Program-made: the position numbers and the translations under genes
The notes under the pieces: model-generated
Told to the model about the DNA's origin: nothing
The model's input: only the letters and a program-made list of their open reading frames with translations
Databases searched by the model: none
NCBI RefSeq assembly: GCF_010233585.1
Contig: NZ_CP045997.1
Coordinates: 7,987,896-8,051,895 of the forward strand
Reading direction: 5' to 3'
Source of the DNA: Spirosoma endbachense
GTDB lineage: Bacteria > Bacteroidota > Bacteroidia > Cytophagales > Spirosomataceae
DNA: 64,000 nt
In this document: piece by piece, positions 54,405 through 62,437 of the stretch
How the letters are laid out: each line of letters begins with the position of its first letter
How positions within the stretch are numbered: the first letter of the stretch is position 1

Positions 54405-54451
54405 GCGGTGGTGTTTTATAGGCCATATCCTGGCGATAGAAACACCACCGC
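54405..54451 (+). promoter_or_regulatory. Hairpin between SusD and the FAD oxidoreductase
   Basis: GCGGTGGTGTTT (54405-54416) is exactly complementary to AAACACCACCGC (54440-54451), with a 23-nt loop. No T-run follows. It lies within the 83-bp gap after SusD and may be a partial terminator or mRNA-stability element that sets SusCD above the enzymes. Confidence 0.6.
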
Positions 54452-54479
54452 AACACAGAAGATTTTTAGCTTAGTACGA

Positions 54480-56204
54480 ATGAATCGACGGAATTTTATT
54501 GAACGATTATCGATCAGCAGTGGCGCTGCTTTAACGGCTCCACTGCTGGCGTTTCCTGCAACTGCCCATAGTCTCGGCGGGCAGCACTTCTGGCGCGCTG
54601 GCCAGGCCGAACGCAAGGCTGATCTGGTCATAGCCGGTGGCGGGTTGGGGGGCTGCGCTGCGGCTCTGGCTGCCTTACGGAACAAACTGACGGTGGTTTT
54701 AACCGAAGAAACCGACTGGATTGGCGGGCAACTAACCCAGCAGGGTGTTCCGCCTGATGAACATCAGTGGATTGAAACGCATGGAGCAACGAAGCTTTAC
54801 CGCGATTTTCGGAACGCCGTCCGTAGCTACTATCGTCAGAATTATCCATTGACGGAGTCGGCCAAAACACGCCCGAATCTGAATCCCGGCGATGGCGTTG
54901 TGTCGAAACTATGCCATGAACCACGGGTTGCGCTGGCGGTTCTGCAACAGATGCTGGCCCCCTACATCAGCGCGGGTCAGCTAACCGTTCTGATCGAACA
55001 CAAAATTACGGGTGCCGATGTTCGTGGCGATAAAGTCCGGGCCCTCAAGGCCGTTAGCCAGCGAACAGGAAACGAAGTCATTCTGTCGGCCCCTTATTTT
55101 GTCGATGCTACCGAACTGGGTGATCTGTTGCCACTAACCGGAACCGAGTTCGTGACTGGAGCTGAATCACGCGCGGAAACGCGGGAGCTACACGCCCCTG
55201 AAAAGGCTGATCCGAACAACTGTCAGGCGTTTACGATGTGCTTTGCGATGGACTATATTCCCGGTGCTAACCACGTCATCGATAAGCCCAAAGAGTACGA
55301 TTTCTGGCGCAATTATACCCCTAATGTTACACCCGTTTGGTCCGGCAAACTGCTGGATCTGGCCTATTCGAATCCTAAAACGCTGGAACCGAAAAAGCTG
55401 GGTTTTCATCCCGAAGGAGTCAGCACGGGCGATAGCCTCAACCTGTGGAATTACCGCCGGATTATCAGCAAAGACAACTTTAAACCCGGTACGTATGCGG
55501 GTGACATTTCCAGCGTAAACTGGCCACAGAACGATTACACGCTCGGCAACCTGATCGGAGCCAGTGAAAAAGACTTTAAAAAACACGTTGAGCGGGCCAA
55601 GCAGTTGAGCTTATCGCTGCTGTATTGGCTTCAGACCGAAGCGCCCCGCCCCGACGGGAAGCTGGGATGGTCCGGCCTTCGCCTGCGTGGTGATCTGATG
55701 GGCACTGAAGATGGTCTGGCCAAATACCCGTATATCCGGGAATCACGGCGCATCAAAGCGGTATTTACCGTACTGGAAGAGCATGTCGGTGCCGATAACC
55801 GCGCCCTGATAACGGGAAAGAAGACCGACAATACCGCTGCCGAATTCCCCGACAGCGTAGGGGTGGGCTACTACCATATTGATTTACACCCCAGTACGGG
55901 TGGCAACAACTACATCGATTTTGGTTCCCTGCCATTCCAGATACCATTGGGGGCTTTATTACCAAAACGGGTCGAAAACCTGCTGCCTGCCAATAAAAAC
56001 ATCGGTACAACACACATTACCAATGGCTGTTATCGACTGCATCCGGTGGAGTGGAGCATCGGGGAGGCTGTAGGGATGCTGGTGGCTTATTCGCTCGATA
56101 AGAAAGTAATTCCGCGCGTGGTTCGGGAGAAAGAACAGTTGCTCGATGGATTTCAGACGATGGTTCGCTCGCAGGGAATTGAAACCCAATGGCCTAAACC
56201 GTAA
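54480..56204 (+). CDS. FAD-dependent oxidoreductase with Tat-like signal
   Basis: 574 residues from the ATG at 54480; the frame-extended start at 54390 overlaps SusD and the hairpin and is rejected. The twin-arginine-like NRRNFIERLSISSGAALTAP leads into an ADP-binding Rossmann motif (DLVIAGGGLGGCAAALAAL, about residues 48-66). Next are EETDWIGGQLTQQG, which matches the FAD-dependent (FAD_oxidored) family, and ITNGCYRLHPVEWSIGEAVG near the C-terminus. Enzymes of this family are common in sugar-degradation loci; the substrate is not established. It is probably periplasmic and may feed electrons to a quinone or cytochrome. Confidence 0.88.
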   Translation: MNRRNFIERLSISSGAALTAPLLAFPATAHSLGGQHFWRAGQAERKADLVIAGGGLGGCAAALAALRNKLTVVLTEETDWIGGQLTQQGVPPDEHQWIETHGATKLYRDFRNAVRSYYRQNYPLTESAKTRPNLNPGDGVVSKLCHEPRVALAVLQQMLAPYISAGQLTVLIEHKITGADVRGDKVRALKAVSQRTGNEVILSAPYFVDATELGDLLPLTGTEFVTGAESRAETRELHAPEKADPNNCQAFTMCFAMDYIPGANHVIDKPKEYDFWRNYTPNVTPVWSGKLLDLAYSNPKTLEPKKLGFHPEGVSTGDSLNLWNYRRIISKDNFKPGTYAGDISSVNWPQNDYTLGNLIGASEKDFKKHVERAKQLSLSLLYWLQTEAPRPDGKLGWSGLRLRGDLMGTEDGLAKYPYIRESRRIKAVFTVLEEHVGADNRALITGKKTDNTAAEFPDSVGVGYYHIDLHPSTGGNNYIDFGSLPFQIPLGALLPKRVENLLPANKNIGTTHITNGCYRLHPVEWSIGEAVGMLVAYSLDKKVIPRVVREKEQLLDGFQTMVRSQGIETQWPKP

Positions 56205-56250
56205 GCGCTGATTTACGTCTAAGAGACGGTTGTTCTAAACCTTATTTATA

Positions 56251-58068
56251 ATGCATAAATTAATTGTTCTGCTCTTGCTGGCGGTCACGGCTTCGGCCCA
56301 GTTACCAATTCCAGCGCTTATTCCTGCTCCACAAACGCTTGAACCAGCAACCGGGGCTTTTGCAATCACCGCCCAAACCCGCCTGTCGATCCTGACACCC
56401 GCCCCCGATGTGCGCAAAATGGTGACGGATAATCTGCCCGGAATTCCGACAACGGATATAGCCCGACCCACCAAGGCCATCACGGTTCGACTGGCTCCTG
56501 TAGCGGGCGTAGGGCCGGAAGGGTATGATCTGGTGGTTGCGCCAACGGGCATTATCCTGACGGCTCCTGAAGCTGCCGGACTTTTCTATGGTCTGCAAAC
56601 GATGCGTCAATTGCTGCCTGTTGCGAAATCATTTCGTGACCAGTCCGTTCCGGCTCTGCACATTCGTGACCAGCCCCGGTTTGGCTGGCGCGGATTGATG
56701 CTGGATGTGAGTCGTCACTTTTTCGATAAGGCGTTTGTGAAGCGGTTCATCGATCAAATGGCGCAGTACAAATTCAACGTTTTTCACTGGCACCTGACCG
56801 ACGATCAGGGATGGCGGATTCAGATCAATAGCCTGCCTAAATTGACGGAAGTAGGTGCCTGGCGCGTGCCCCGAACGGGTCGCTGGTGGGACATTGAAAA
56901 TCCACAACCGGGCGAATTACCGTCGTATGGTGGGTTTTACACGCAGGACGATATTCGTGAAATTGTTCAATATGCTCAGGAACGACATATTGCCGTCGTA
57001 CCAGAGATCGATATGCCGGGCCACATCATGTCGGCCATTGCGGCTTACCCGAACCTGACCTGTGGCAAAAAGCAGGTGGTTGTACCACCCAATGGTAAGT
57101 TCTATAAACTCGAAGACAATACGCTCAATCCCTGCAACGACAGCACGTATTTGTTTATCGACAAGGTATTCACTGAGATCGCTCAACTATTTCCAGGGCC
57201 TTATATCCACGTTGGTGGTGACGAAGCCTACAAGGGCTTCTGGTCCAGCTGCGAGGAGTGTAAAACCACTATGGCTGCCAATAACCTCAGCAGTTTGGAA
57301 GAGTTGCAGAGCTATTTCATTAAGCGGGTCGAAAAAATCGTACAGTCGAAAGGGAAAAAGCTGATTGGCTGGGATGAAATTCTGGAGGGCGGTCTCGCAC
57401 CCGATGCAACCGTCATGAGCTGGCGGGGCATGAAAGGTGGTATTGAAGCGGCCAAACAGGGCCATCCGGTTATTATGACACCGTATCAATTCTGTTACCT
57501 CGATTTATACCAGGGCGAGGCATCGGCCGAACCCAGCACGTATGGCATCAATCGACTAAGCACGTCGTACTCGTTCGAACCGGTTCCCGACAGCGTCGAT
57601 GTTAACTTAATTCTGGGCGGGCAGGGAAATCTCTGGGCTGAAAGTGTACCGAATATCCGCCATGCCGAATACATGGTCTGGCCGCGGGCGTTTGCCTTAG
57701 CCGAAGTGTTATGGTCGCCAAAAGAACGGCGAAACTGGCCAGATTTTGTCAATCGGATGGAGGCTCATTTCAAGCGATTCGATGCGCAGGATGTGAATTA
57801 CTCGCGCAGTGTCTACAACCCGATTGTAACGCTGAAAAAACATCCGATGGGTATGATGGAAGTCTTGCTTAGTAGTGAGCTACCCGATACTTATCTTTAT
57901 TATTCGACGGATAATACGGTGCCTGACGACCACTTTCCCTTGTATACCCAGCCTTTCCTGATGCCGAAAGGAGCCGATCGGGTAAAGGTTGTGGCCTACC
58001 GGAATGGGAAACCCATCGGACGCATGGTTGAAGTCACGTTGCCCGATATGGAAAAACGCGTTCAGTAA
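56251..58068 (+). CDS. GH20 beta-N-acetylhexosaminidase, secreted
   Basis: 605 residues. Signal MHKLIVLLLLAVTASAQ. The N-terminal GH20b domain (LIPAPQTLEPATGAF to GLFYGLQTMRQLLP, about residues 20-130) precedes the TIM barrel beginning QPRFGWRGLMLDVSRHFF with NVFHWHLTDDQGWR. The catalytic pair is Asp324-Glu325 in HVGGDEA (320-326); Trp and Tyr of the active site lie in GWDEILEGGL and the later LYQGEASAEP. The last 90 residues (LYYSTDNTVPDDH, VKVVAYRNGKPIG) form a chitobiase-like C-terminal domain. It removes terminal beta-linked GlcNAc or GalNAc, by the substrate-assisted mechanism of the family. Periplasmic or surface. Confidence 0.95.
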   Translation: MHKLIVLLLLAVTASAQLPIPALIPAPQTLEPATGAFAITAQTRLSILTPAPDVRKMVTDNLPGIPTTDIARPTKAITVRLAPVAGVGPEGYDLVVAPTGIILTAPEAAGLFYGLQTMRQLLPVAKSFRDQSVPALHIRDQPRFGWRGLMLDVSRHFFDKAFVKRFIDQMAQYKFNVFHWHLTDDQGWRIQINSLPKLTEVGAWRVPRTGRWWDIENPQPGELPSYGGFYTQDDIREIVQYAQERHIAVVPEIDMPGHIMSAIAAYPNLTCGKKQVVVPPNGKFYKLEDNTLNPCNDSTYLFIDKVFTEIAQLFPGPYIHVGGDEAYKGFWSSCEECKTTMAANNLSSLEELQSYFIKRVEKIVQSKGKKLIGWDEILEGGLAPDATVMSWRGMKGGIEAAKQGHPVIMTPYQFCYLDLYQGEASAEPSTYGINRLSTSYSFEPVPDSVDVNLILGGQGNLWAESVPNIRHAEYMVWPRAFALAEVLWSPKERRNWPDFVNRMEAHFKRFDAQDVNYSRSVYNPIVTLKKHPMGMMEVLLSSELPDTYLYYSTDNTVPDDHFPLYTQPFLMPKGADRVKVVAYRNGKPIGRMVEVTLPDMEKRVQ

Positions 58069-58194
58069 CGAAGTGATGCGACTGGAAAGCACAGTAGAGT
58101 AGATGCTGGCTCCTACTTTCGACTAGATGCGGCCAGCCTTTGGTTTAGTCGCTTTCCAGCTGCATTACTCATCCTAAACCCCTTGACGATCCTT

Positions 58195-60873
58195 ATGAAA
58201 TTGATGAATGCCTTTTTGCTGCTGACAACATTGTGGTTTTCATTCACGTCACAGCGATCACCACAGCTCTGGTCGGAGCAGCGAACCGATGCGCCCGACA
58301 GTAGTCGCTTTACGGCCATGCAGTTGGTGCAGGGACTGGACGAACCGATGGGAATGGGCATTTTGCCCAACAACAATGTGTTGATTGTAGAGCGAAAAGG
58401 GGGTGTAAGGCTATACGATGCCGAACTGAAGCAACTCAAAACCATTGCGCATATCAATGTATTCAGTGGCATCGAGGACGGGCTTCTGGGGGTGGCCGTC
58501 GATCCAGATTATGCGCAGAATAACTGGGTTTATCTCTACTATGGGGTTGGTGGTGAAAAATGGGTCAGCCAGCTGGCTCGTTATGAACTGAAAGGCGATC
58601 AGCTTAGTCAGGCGTCGAAAAAAGTGTTGCTGGAAATTCCGACTCAGCGAAAATATTGTTGTCATTCAGCGGGCTACCTGACCTTTTCGAAGGGCTTATT
58701 GTACCTGTCTACCGGAGATAACACCAATGCGGAGGAAATCGAAGGGCATAACCCAACCGACGAACGGCCCGGCCGCGAACTCTCCGACGATCAGGCGTCA
58801 ACCGCCAACAGCAAGGATCTGCGCGGTAAAATCCTTCGGATTAAACCCGAACCTGATGGTACCTATTCCATCCCCGATGGCAATCTGTTTCCAAAAGATG
58901 GTTCCAAAGGTCGGCCGGAGATTTATGTGATGGGCTGCCGGAATCCATTCCGGTTGTCGGTCGATCCGAAGAATGGGTATGTGTATTGGGGGGATGTCGG
59001 CCCCGATACGAATGTGCCTGCCGAAGAAGGCACGCTGAGTTATGACGAAATCAATCAGGCCCGCAAGCCTGGCTTTTTTGGGTATCCGTATTTTCTGGGC
59101 AACAACGAGGCTTTCCCGAAATATGACTTTGCGACCAAACAGGAAGGGCCTAAACAAGACCCGGTGCATCCGGTCAATAACTCACCCCATAACACGGGGA
59201 TTCGCGAATTGCCAGCAGCTCAGCCTGCTATGATCTGGTACGGCAAACAGGCGTCGAAACGGTTTCCTTTGGTGGGCAAAGGCGGGGCTAGTGCAATGGC
59301 TGGTCCGGTCTATTACCGTGATCAGTTTGCTGATAATAAGAACCGATTACCCGATTATTACGATGGTAAGTTGCTCATCTACGACTGGATACGCCGGTGG
59401 ATGATGGCCGTAACGCTCGATAAAAACGGCAATTATGTACGCATGGAGCCTTTTCTGAGCCATCTGAAATTAATCGCTCCGATGGATATGCAGTTCAATC
59501 GCGACGGTTCTTTGTACATATTGGCGTACGGCACCAATTGGTTTGCTAATAACACCGATGCCGGACTGATCCGGGTCAACTATTCGGAAGGCAACCGAAA
59601 CCCGATCGCTGATATTCGGATAGACAAACACTACGGAGCCGCACCAATGACAATCGCTCTGTCGGCAGCTGGCTCGAAAGATTATGATTCCGGCGATCAA
59701 CTGAGGTACTCCTGGCAGATCGGTTCGGAAAAGCGAACGGGGAAAGAGGTATCGGCAACGATCAATAAACCAGGCGTTTATCCGGTAACCCTTACCGTAA
59801 CGGATCAGCACGGCGGACAGGGGCTATCGACCACTACGCTGCATGTGGGAAATACGCCTTCGCAGATAAGCATCACCACAAACGGAAATCGAAGCTTTTA
59901 CTGGGACAACACCAGACTCAATTACCAGATCAGCATTAAAGATCCGGAAGACAAAATTATTGACCCGGCCCGAACAACTACATCGTTCACTTACCTTCCC
60001 TATGGGAAAGACATTGCCAGCGTTTTGTCAGGTGGGCATACGGTAACAACGCATCTACAGGGCGAAAAACTAATGGCAGCTTCAGACTGTAAAGCCTGCC
60101 ATGCCTTGGAAAAAACGTCGATCGGTCCCAGTCTGAAGGCAATTTCGGCACGGTATACAGGAAAAACTGAAGCCGTTGATCAGCTTGCCCAAAAGGTCAT
60201 TAAAGGAGGAAGTGGCGTCTGGGGTAATTACAACATGTCGGCTCACCCGGATTTGTCGGTGCAGGATGCCAAAGAAATGGTTGGGTATATTCTATCGCTC
60301 AACCAGCAGGAAGCTAAATTGCCAATGCAGGGAACGCTGGCCTTGAATGAACACGTCGGAAAAGGGCCCGAAGGCGCCTATGTGTTGGTGGCGAGCTACA
60401 AAGACGAAGGCGCTAATGGAATTGAGCCTATTACCTCCCGTGAATACATTGTGCTGCGTAATCCGCTTATTCAGATGGAAGACAATGATCGCGGCAATGT
60501 GGGTGTAGTCATTGCTACGGCCAATACGGGCTTCATTTCCTACATTCGCAAGATCTACAACAACAGTTTCGTCGTGTTCGACAAGCTTGATCTGAATCAG
60601 ATAAGCAACATCAAATACCGGGTTCAATCGCAGGGAGCCGGTGGCCGGATCGAGGTTCGATTGGATAGTACGCAGGGGCCAGTTGTCAGTACGATAGATA
60701 TTTCCGGTGGTAAAGTTCAGGACATGAAAACGGAGTGGAAAGACCTACTGGCACCGGTTAAATCCACCCAGGGGCTTCACAATCTGTTCTTTGTGTTTAC
60801 CAATCCCGATGCTGCCCGTAAAGAATTGTTTCACATCGACTGGATGTATTTTGAACCCAAAGCAAACCCGTAG
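58195..60873 (+). CDS. PQQ-dependent sugar dehydrogenase fused to PKD, cytochrome c and CBM6-like domains
   Basis: 892 residues from the ATG at 58195. Signal MKLMNAFLLLTTLWFSF. Domain order: a six-bladed glucose/sorbosone-dehydrogenase propeller (LDEPMGMGILPNNNVLIVER, VYLYYGVGGEKWVS, CCHSAGYLTFSKGLLYLSTGD, RGKILRIKPEPDG, GCRNPFRLSVDPKNG; about residues 40-450); PKD (about 466-553, LTVTDQHGG); class I cytochrome c with CKACH at 632-636 and the heme-ligand Met expected in YNMS near 680; CBM6-like domain (about 757-890, IQMEDNDRG to HIDWMYFEP). It probably oxidises a sugar in the periplasm and passes electrons to its own heme. PQQ use is inferred from the propeller, not proven. It follows GH20 by 126 bp. 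Confidence 0.88.
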   Translation: MKLMNAFLLLTTLWFSFTSQRSPQLWSEQRTDAPDSSRFTAMQLVQGLDEPMGMGILPNNNVLIVERKGGVRLYDAELKQLKTIAHINVFSGIEDGLLGVAVDPDYAQNNWVYLYYGVGGEKWVSQLARYELKGDQLSQASKKVLLEIPTQRKYCCHSAGYLTFSKGLLYLSTGDNTNAEEIEGHNPTDERPGRELSDDQASTANSKDLRGKILRIKPEPDGTYSIPDGNLFPKDGSKGRPEIYVMGCRNPFRLSVDPKNGYVYWGDVGPDTNVPAEEGTLSYDEINQARKPGFFGYPYFLGNNEAFPKYDFATKQEGPKQDPVHPVNNSPHNTGIRELPAAQPAMIWYGKQASKRFPLVGKGGASAMAGPVYYRDQFADNKNRLPDYYDGKLLIYDWIRRWMMAVTLDKNGNYVRMEPFLSHLKLIAPMDMQFNRDGSLYILAYGTNWFANNTDAGLIRVNYSEGNRNPIADIRIDKHYGAAPMTIALSAAGSKDYDSGDQLRYSWQIGSEKRTGKEVSATINKPGVYPVTLTVTDQHGGQGLSTTTLHVGNTPSQISITTNGNRSFYWDNTRLNYQISIKDPEDKIIDPARTTTSFTYLPYGKDIASVLSGGHTVTTHLQGEKLMAASDCKACHALEKTSIGPSLKAISARYTGKTEAVDQLAQKVIKGGSGVWGNYNMSAHPDLSVQDAKEMVGYILSLNQQEAKLPMQGTLALNEHVGKGPEGAYVLVASYKDEGANGIEPITSREYIVLRNPLIQMEDNDRGNVGVVIATANTGFISYIRKIYNNSFVVFDKLDLNQISNIKYRVQSQGAGGRIEVRLDSTQGPVVSTIDISGGKVQDMKTEWKDLLAPVKSTQGLHNLFFVFTNPDAARKELFHIDWMYFEPKANP

Positions 60874-60909
60874 TTTCTTCTCAACGTATCTAAAGCCTTC
60901 CTGATTTTC

Positions 60910-61929
60910 ATGACTGATACGATTAACCCAAACAATCCTCTTGTCAACCGTCGTCGATTTATTCATACCACAATAGCAACAAGTATAGGACTGGCCCTGG
61001 CGCAACCTTCATTTGGGGTAGAGCGTCGAAATGCGTCTGTTGCAGACAGGAAACGGATTGGCATTATCGGGCTGGACACATCCCATAGTGCCGTTTTTAC
61101 GAAGCTCCTGAACGACCCGAAAGCCCTGCCCGAACTGGGCGGCTACCGAGTCGTAGCGGCCTATCCGCAGGGGAGCAGAGACATCGTTTCGAGTGTCAGC
61201 ATGATTGCCGGATACACGGAAGAAGTCAAAAAATACGGGGTCGAAATCGTCGATTCCATTGATGCGCTCCTGGCTAAAGTTGACGTCGTGCTGCTGGAAA
61301 CTAACGACGGGCGATTGCATCTGGAACAGGTCTTACCTGTCTTCAAAGCCGGAAAGCGGGTATTCATCGATAAACCGATTGCCGCTTCGTTAAACGACAC
61401 AAAAGCTATTTTTGCCGCTGCCGATCAATATCACATCCCCGTCTTTTCGTCGTCGGCTCTTCGCTTTGAGGAGCATGTTCAGCAGGTGGTTCAGGGGAAG
61501 ATAGGAGCTGTTACGGGAGCGGATGTATACAGCCCGGCAACCCTGGAGAAAACGCATCCGGACCTGTTCTGGTATGGCATACACGGCGTCGAAATGCTCT
61601 TTGCCGTTATGGGAGTGGGTTGTAAAAGCGTGACAAGAACGTTCAATGATGAGGTCGATCTGGTCGTGGGTGTCTGGAACGATAATCGAATCGGTACATT
61701 CCGCGGCATTCGAAAAGGGGCGACCGGCTTTGGCGGTACTGCCTATGGTGAAAAAGGAATTGCGACCCTTGGTCCGTTTACCGGTTACCTGCCCTTGGTC
61801 CGGGAAATAGTGCAATTTTTCGACACAGGGAAACCACCCGTACCCGCCACAGAAACACTGGAGATGGTTGCCTTTATGGAAGCTGCTGATGCAAGCAAGC
61901 GCCAGAAAGGAAAAACTGTGCGCTTATAA
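60910..61929 (+). CDS. Gfo/Idh/MocA family oxidoreductase, Tat-type signal
   Basis: 339 residues. The start contains a twin-arginine pattern (VNRRRFIHTTIATSIGLALA), cleaved near PSFG. The Rossmann domain begins KRIGIIGLDTSHSAVFTKLL, an unusual start with TSHS in place of the usual GxG pair. FIDKPIAASLND carries the EKP-equivalent as DKP, with Lys kept. The C-terminal domain is short (GIHGVEMLFAVMGVG). It lies 36 bp after the PQQ-dehydrogenase fusion and ends the plus-strand run. It may act on the same oxidised sugar. Confidence 0.85.
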   Translation: MTDTINPNNPLVNRRRFIHTTIATSIGLALAQPSFGVERRNASVADRKRIGIIGLDTSHSAVFTKLLNDPKALPELGGYRVVAAYPQGSRDIVSSVSMIAGYTEEVKKYGVEIVDSIDALLAKVDVVLLETNDGRLHLEQVLPVFKAGKRVFIDKPIAASLNDTKAIFAAADQYHIPVFSSSALRFEEHVQQVVQGKIGAVTGADVYSPATLEKTHPDLFWYGIHGVEMLFAVMGVGCKSVTRTFNDEVDLVVGVWNDNRIGTFRGIRKGATGFGGTAYGEKGIATLGPFTGYLPLVREIVQFFDTGKPPVPATETLEMVAFMEAADASKRQKGKTVRL

Positions 61930-62437
61930 AGCTTATCCGAAGGGCTGACAATCAGCGGTATTACCAAATTTTTATTCGGAAAACGCGAAATAAAATTTGC
62001 GGGTTTGGTGGTCTATGCACAACTTTGTGCGCTGATAGTCAATTAAATACCCCTATTTCCTATCTATTCTATAGAGAATAAAGGTATTTTGTTTGTAGCT
62101 TTTCCTGAAAATAAAAGATTTCTGTTTGGCAAAATTGCTGGCAATCGCAAGCCAGTAATAAAGTCACAGATACCAGATATGAAGGGGCTCTATTAGTCCG
62201 TGTTGCTCATCAATAAAACTCTTAGTCTATATACTAAATTGATATTTGTTTAATCCCGTTGTTGACTTATGACATAATCTTCCTGCACGAACTACCAGTC
62301 ACTTAAAACCTGCCAATAAAAAAACCGGAACGGCGGCAACCGTTCCGGTCGGTCACAACAAGATATTGGCACATGGCCTCCCGGCGATCGCAACGCCGGT
62401 TGGCCTACCTTGTTTCTCACGTAACCATTACAAAGTA
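61930..62437. other. Intergenic region and structured leader before the last SusC
   Basis: 508 bp with no gene. The left half is AT-rich. The right half carries two strong hairpins (62324-62349 and 62375-62405) close upstream of the SusC start. No exact TAnnTTTG promoter was found; a TACCTTG variant lies at 62406-62412. Confidence 0.55.
62324..62405 (+). promoter_or_regulatory. Two-hairpin leader upstream of SusC
   Basis: Hairpin 1: ACCGGAACGG (62324-62333) with CCGTTCCGGT (62340-62349), loop CGGCAA. Hairpin 2: GGCC-CCGGCG (62375-62386, with a TC bulge) pairing with CGCCGG-GGCC (62394-62405). Together they form a compact leader 32 bp before the ATG. Hairpin 1 could also act as a minus-strand terminator, since an A-run precedes it. 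Confidence 0.55.

Noticed and set aside
62324..62349. Hairpin as a plus-strand terminator of the Gfo/Idh gene
   Set aside because: No T-run follows on the plus strand and it lies nearly 400 bp after the stop; the A-run precedes it, fitting only the minus strand.
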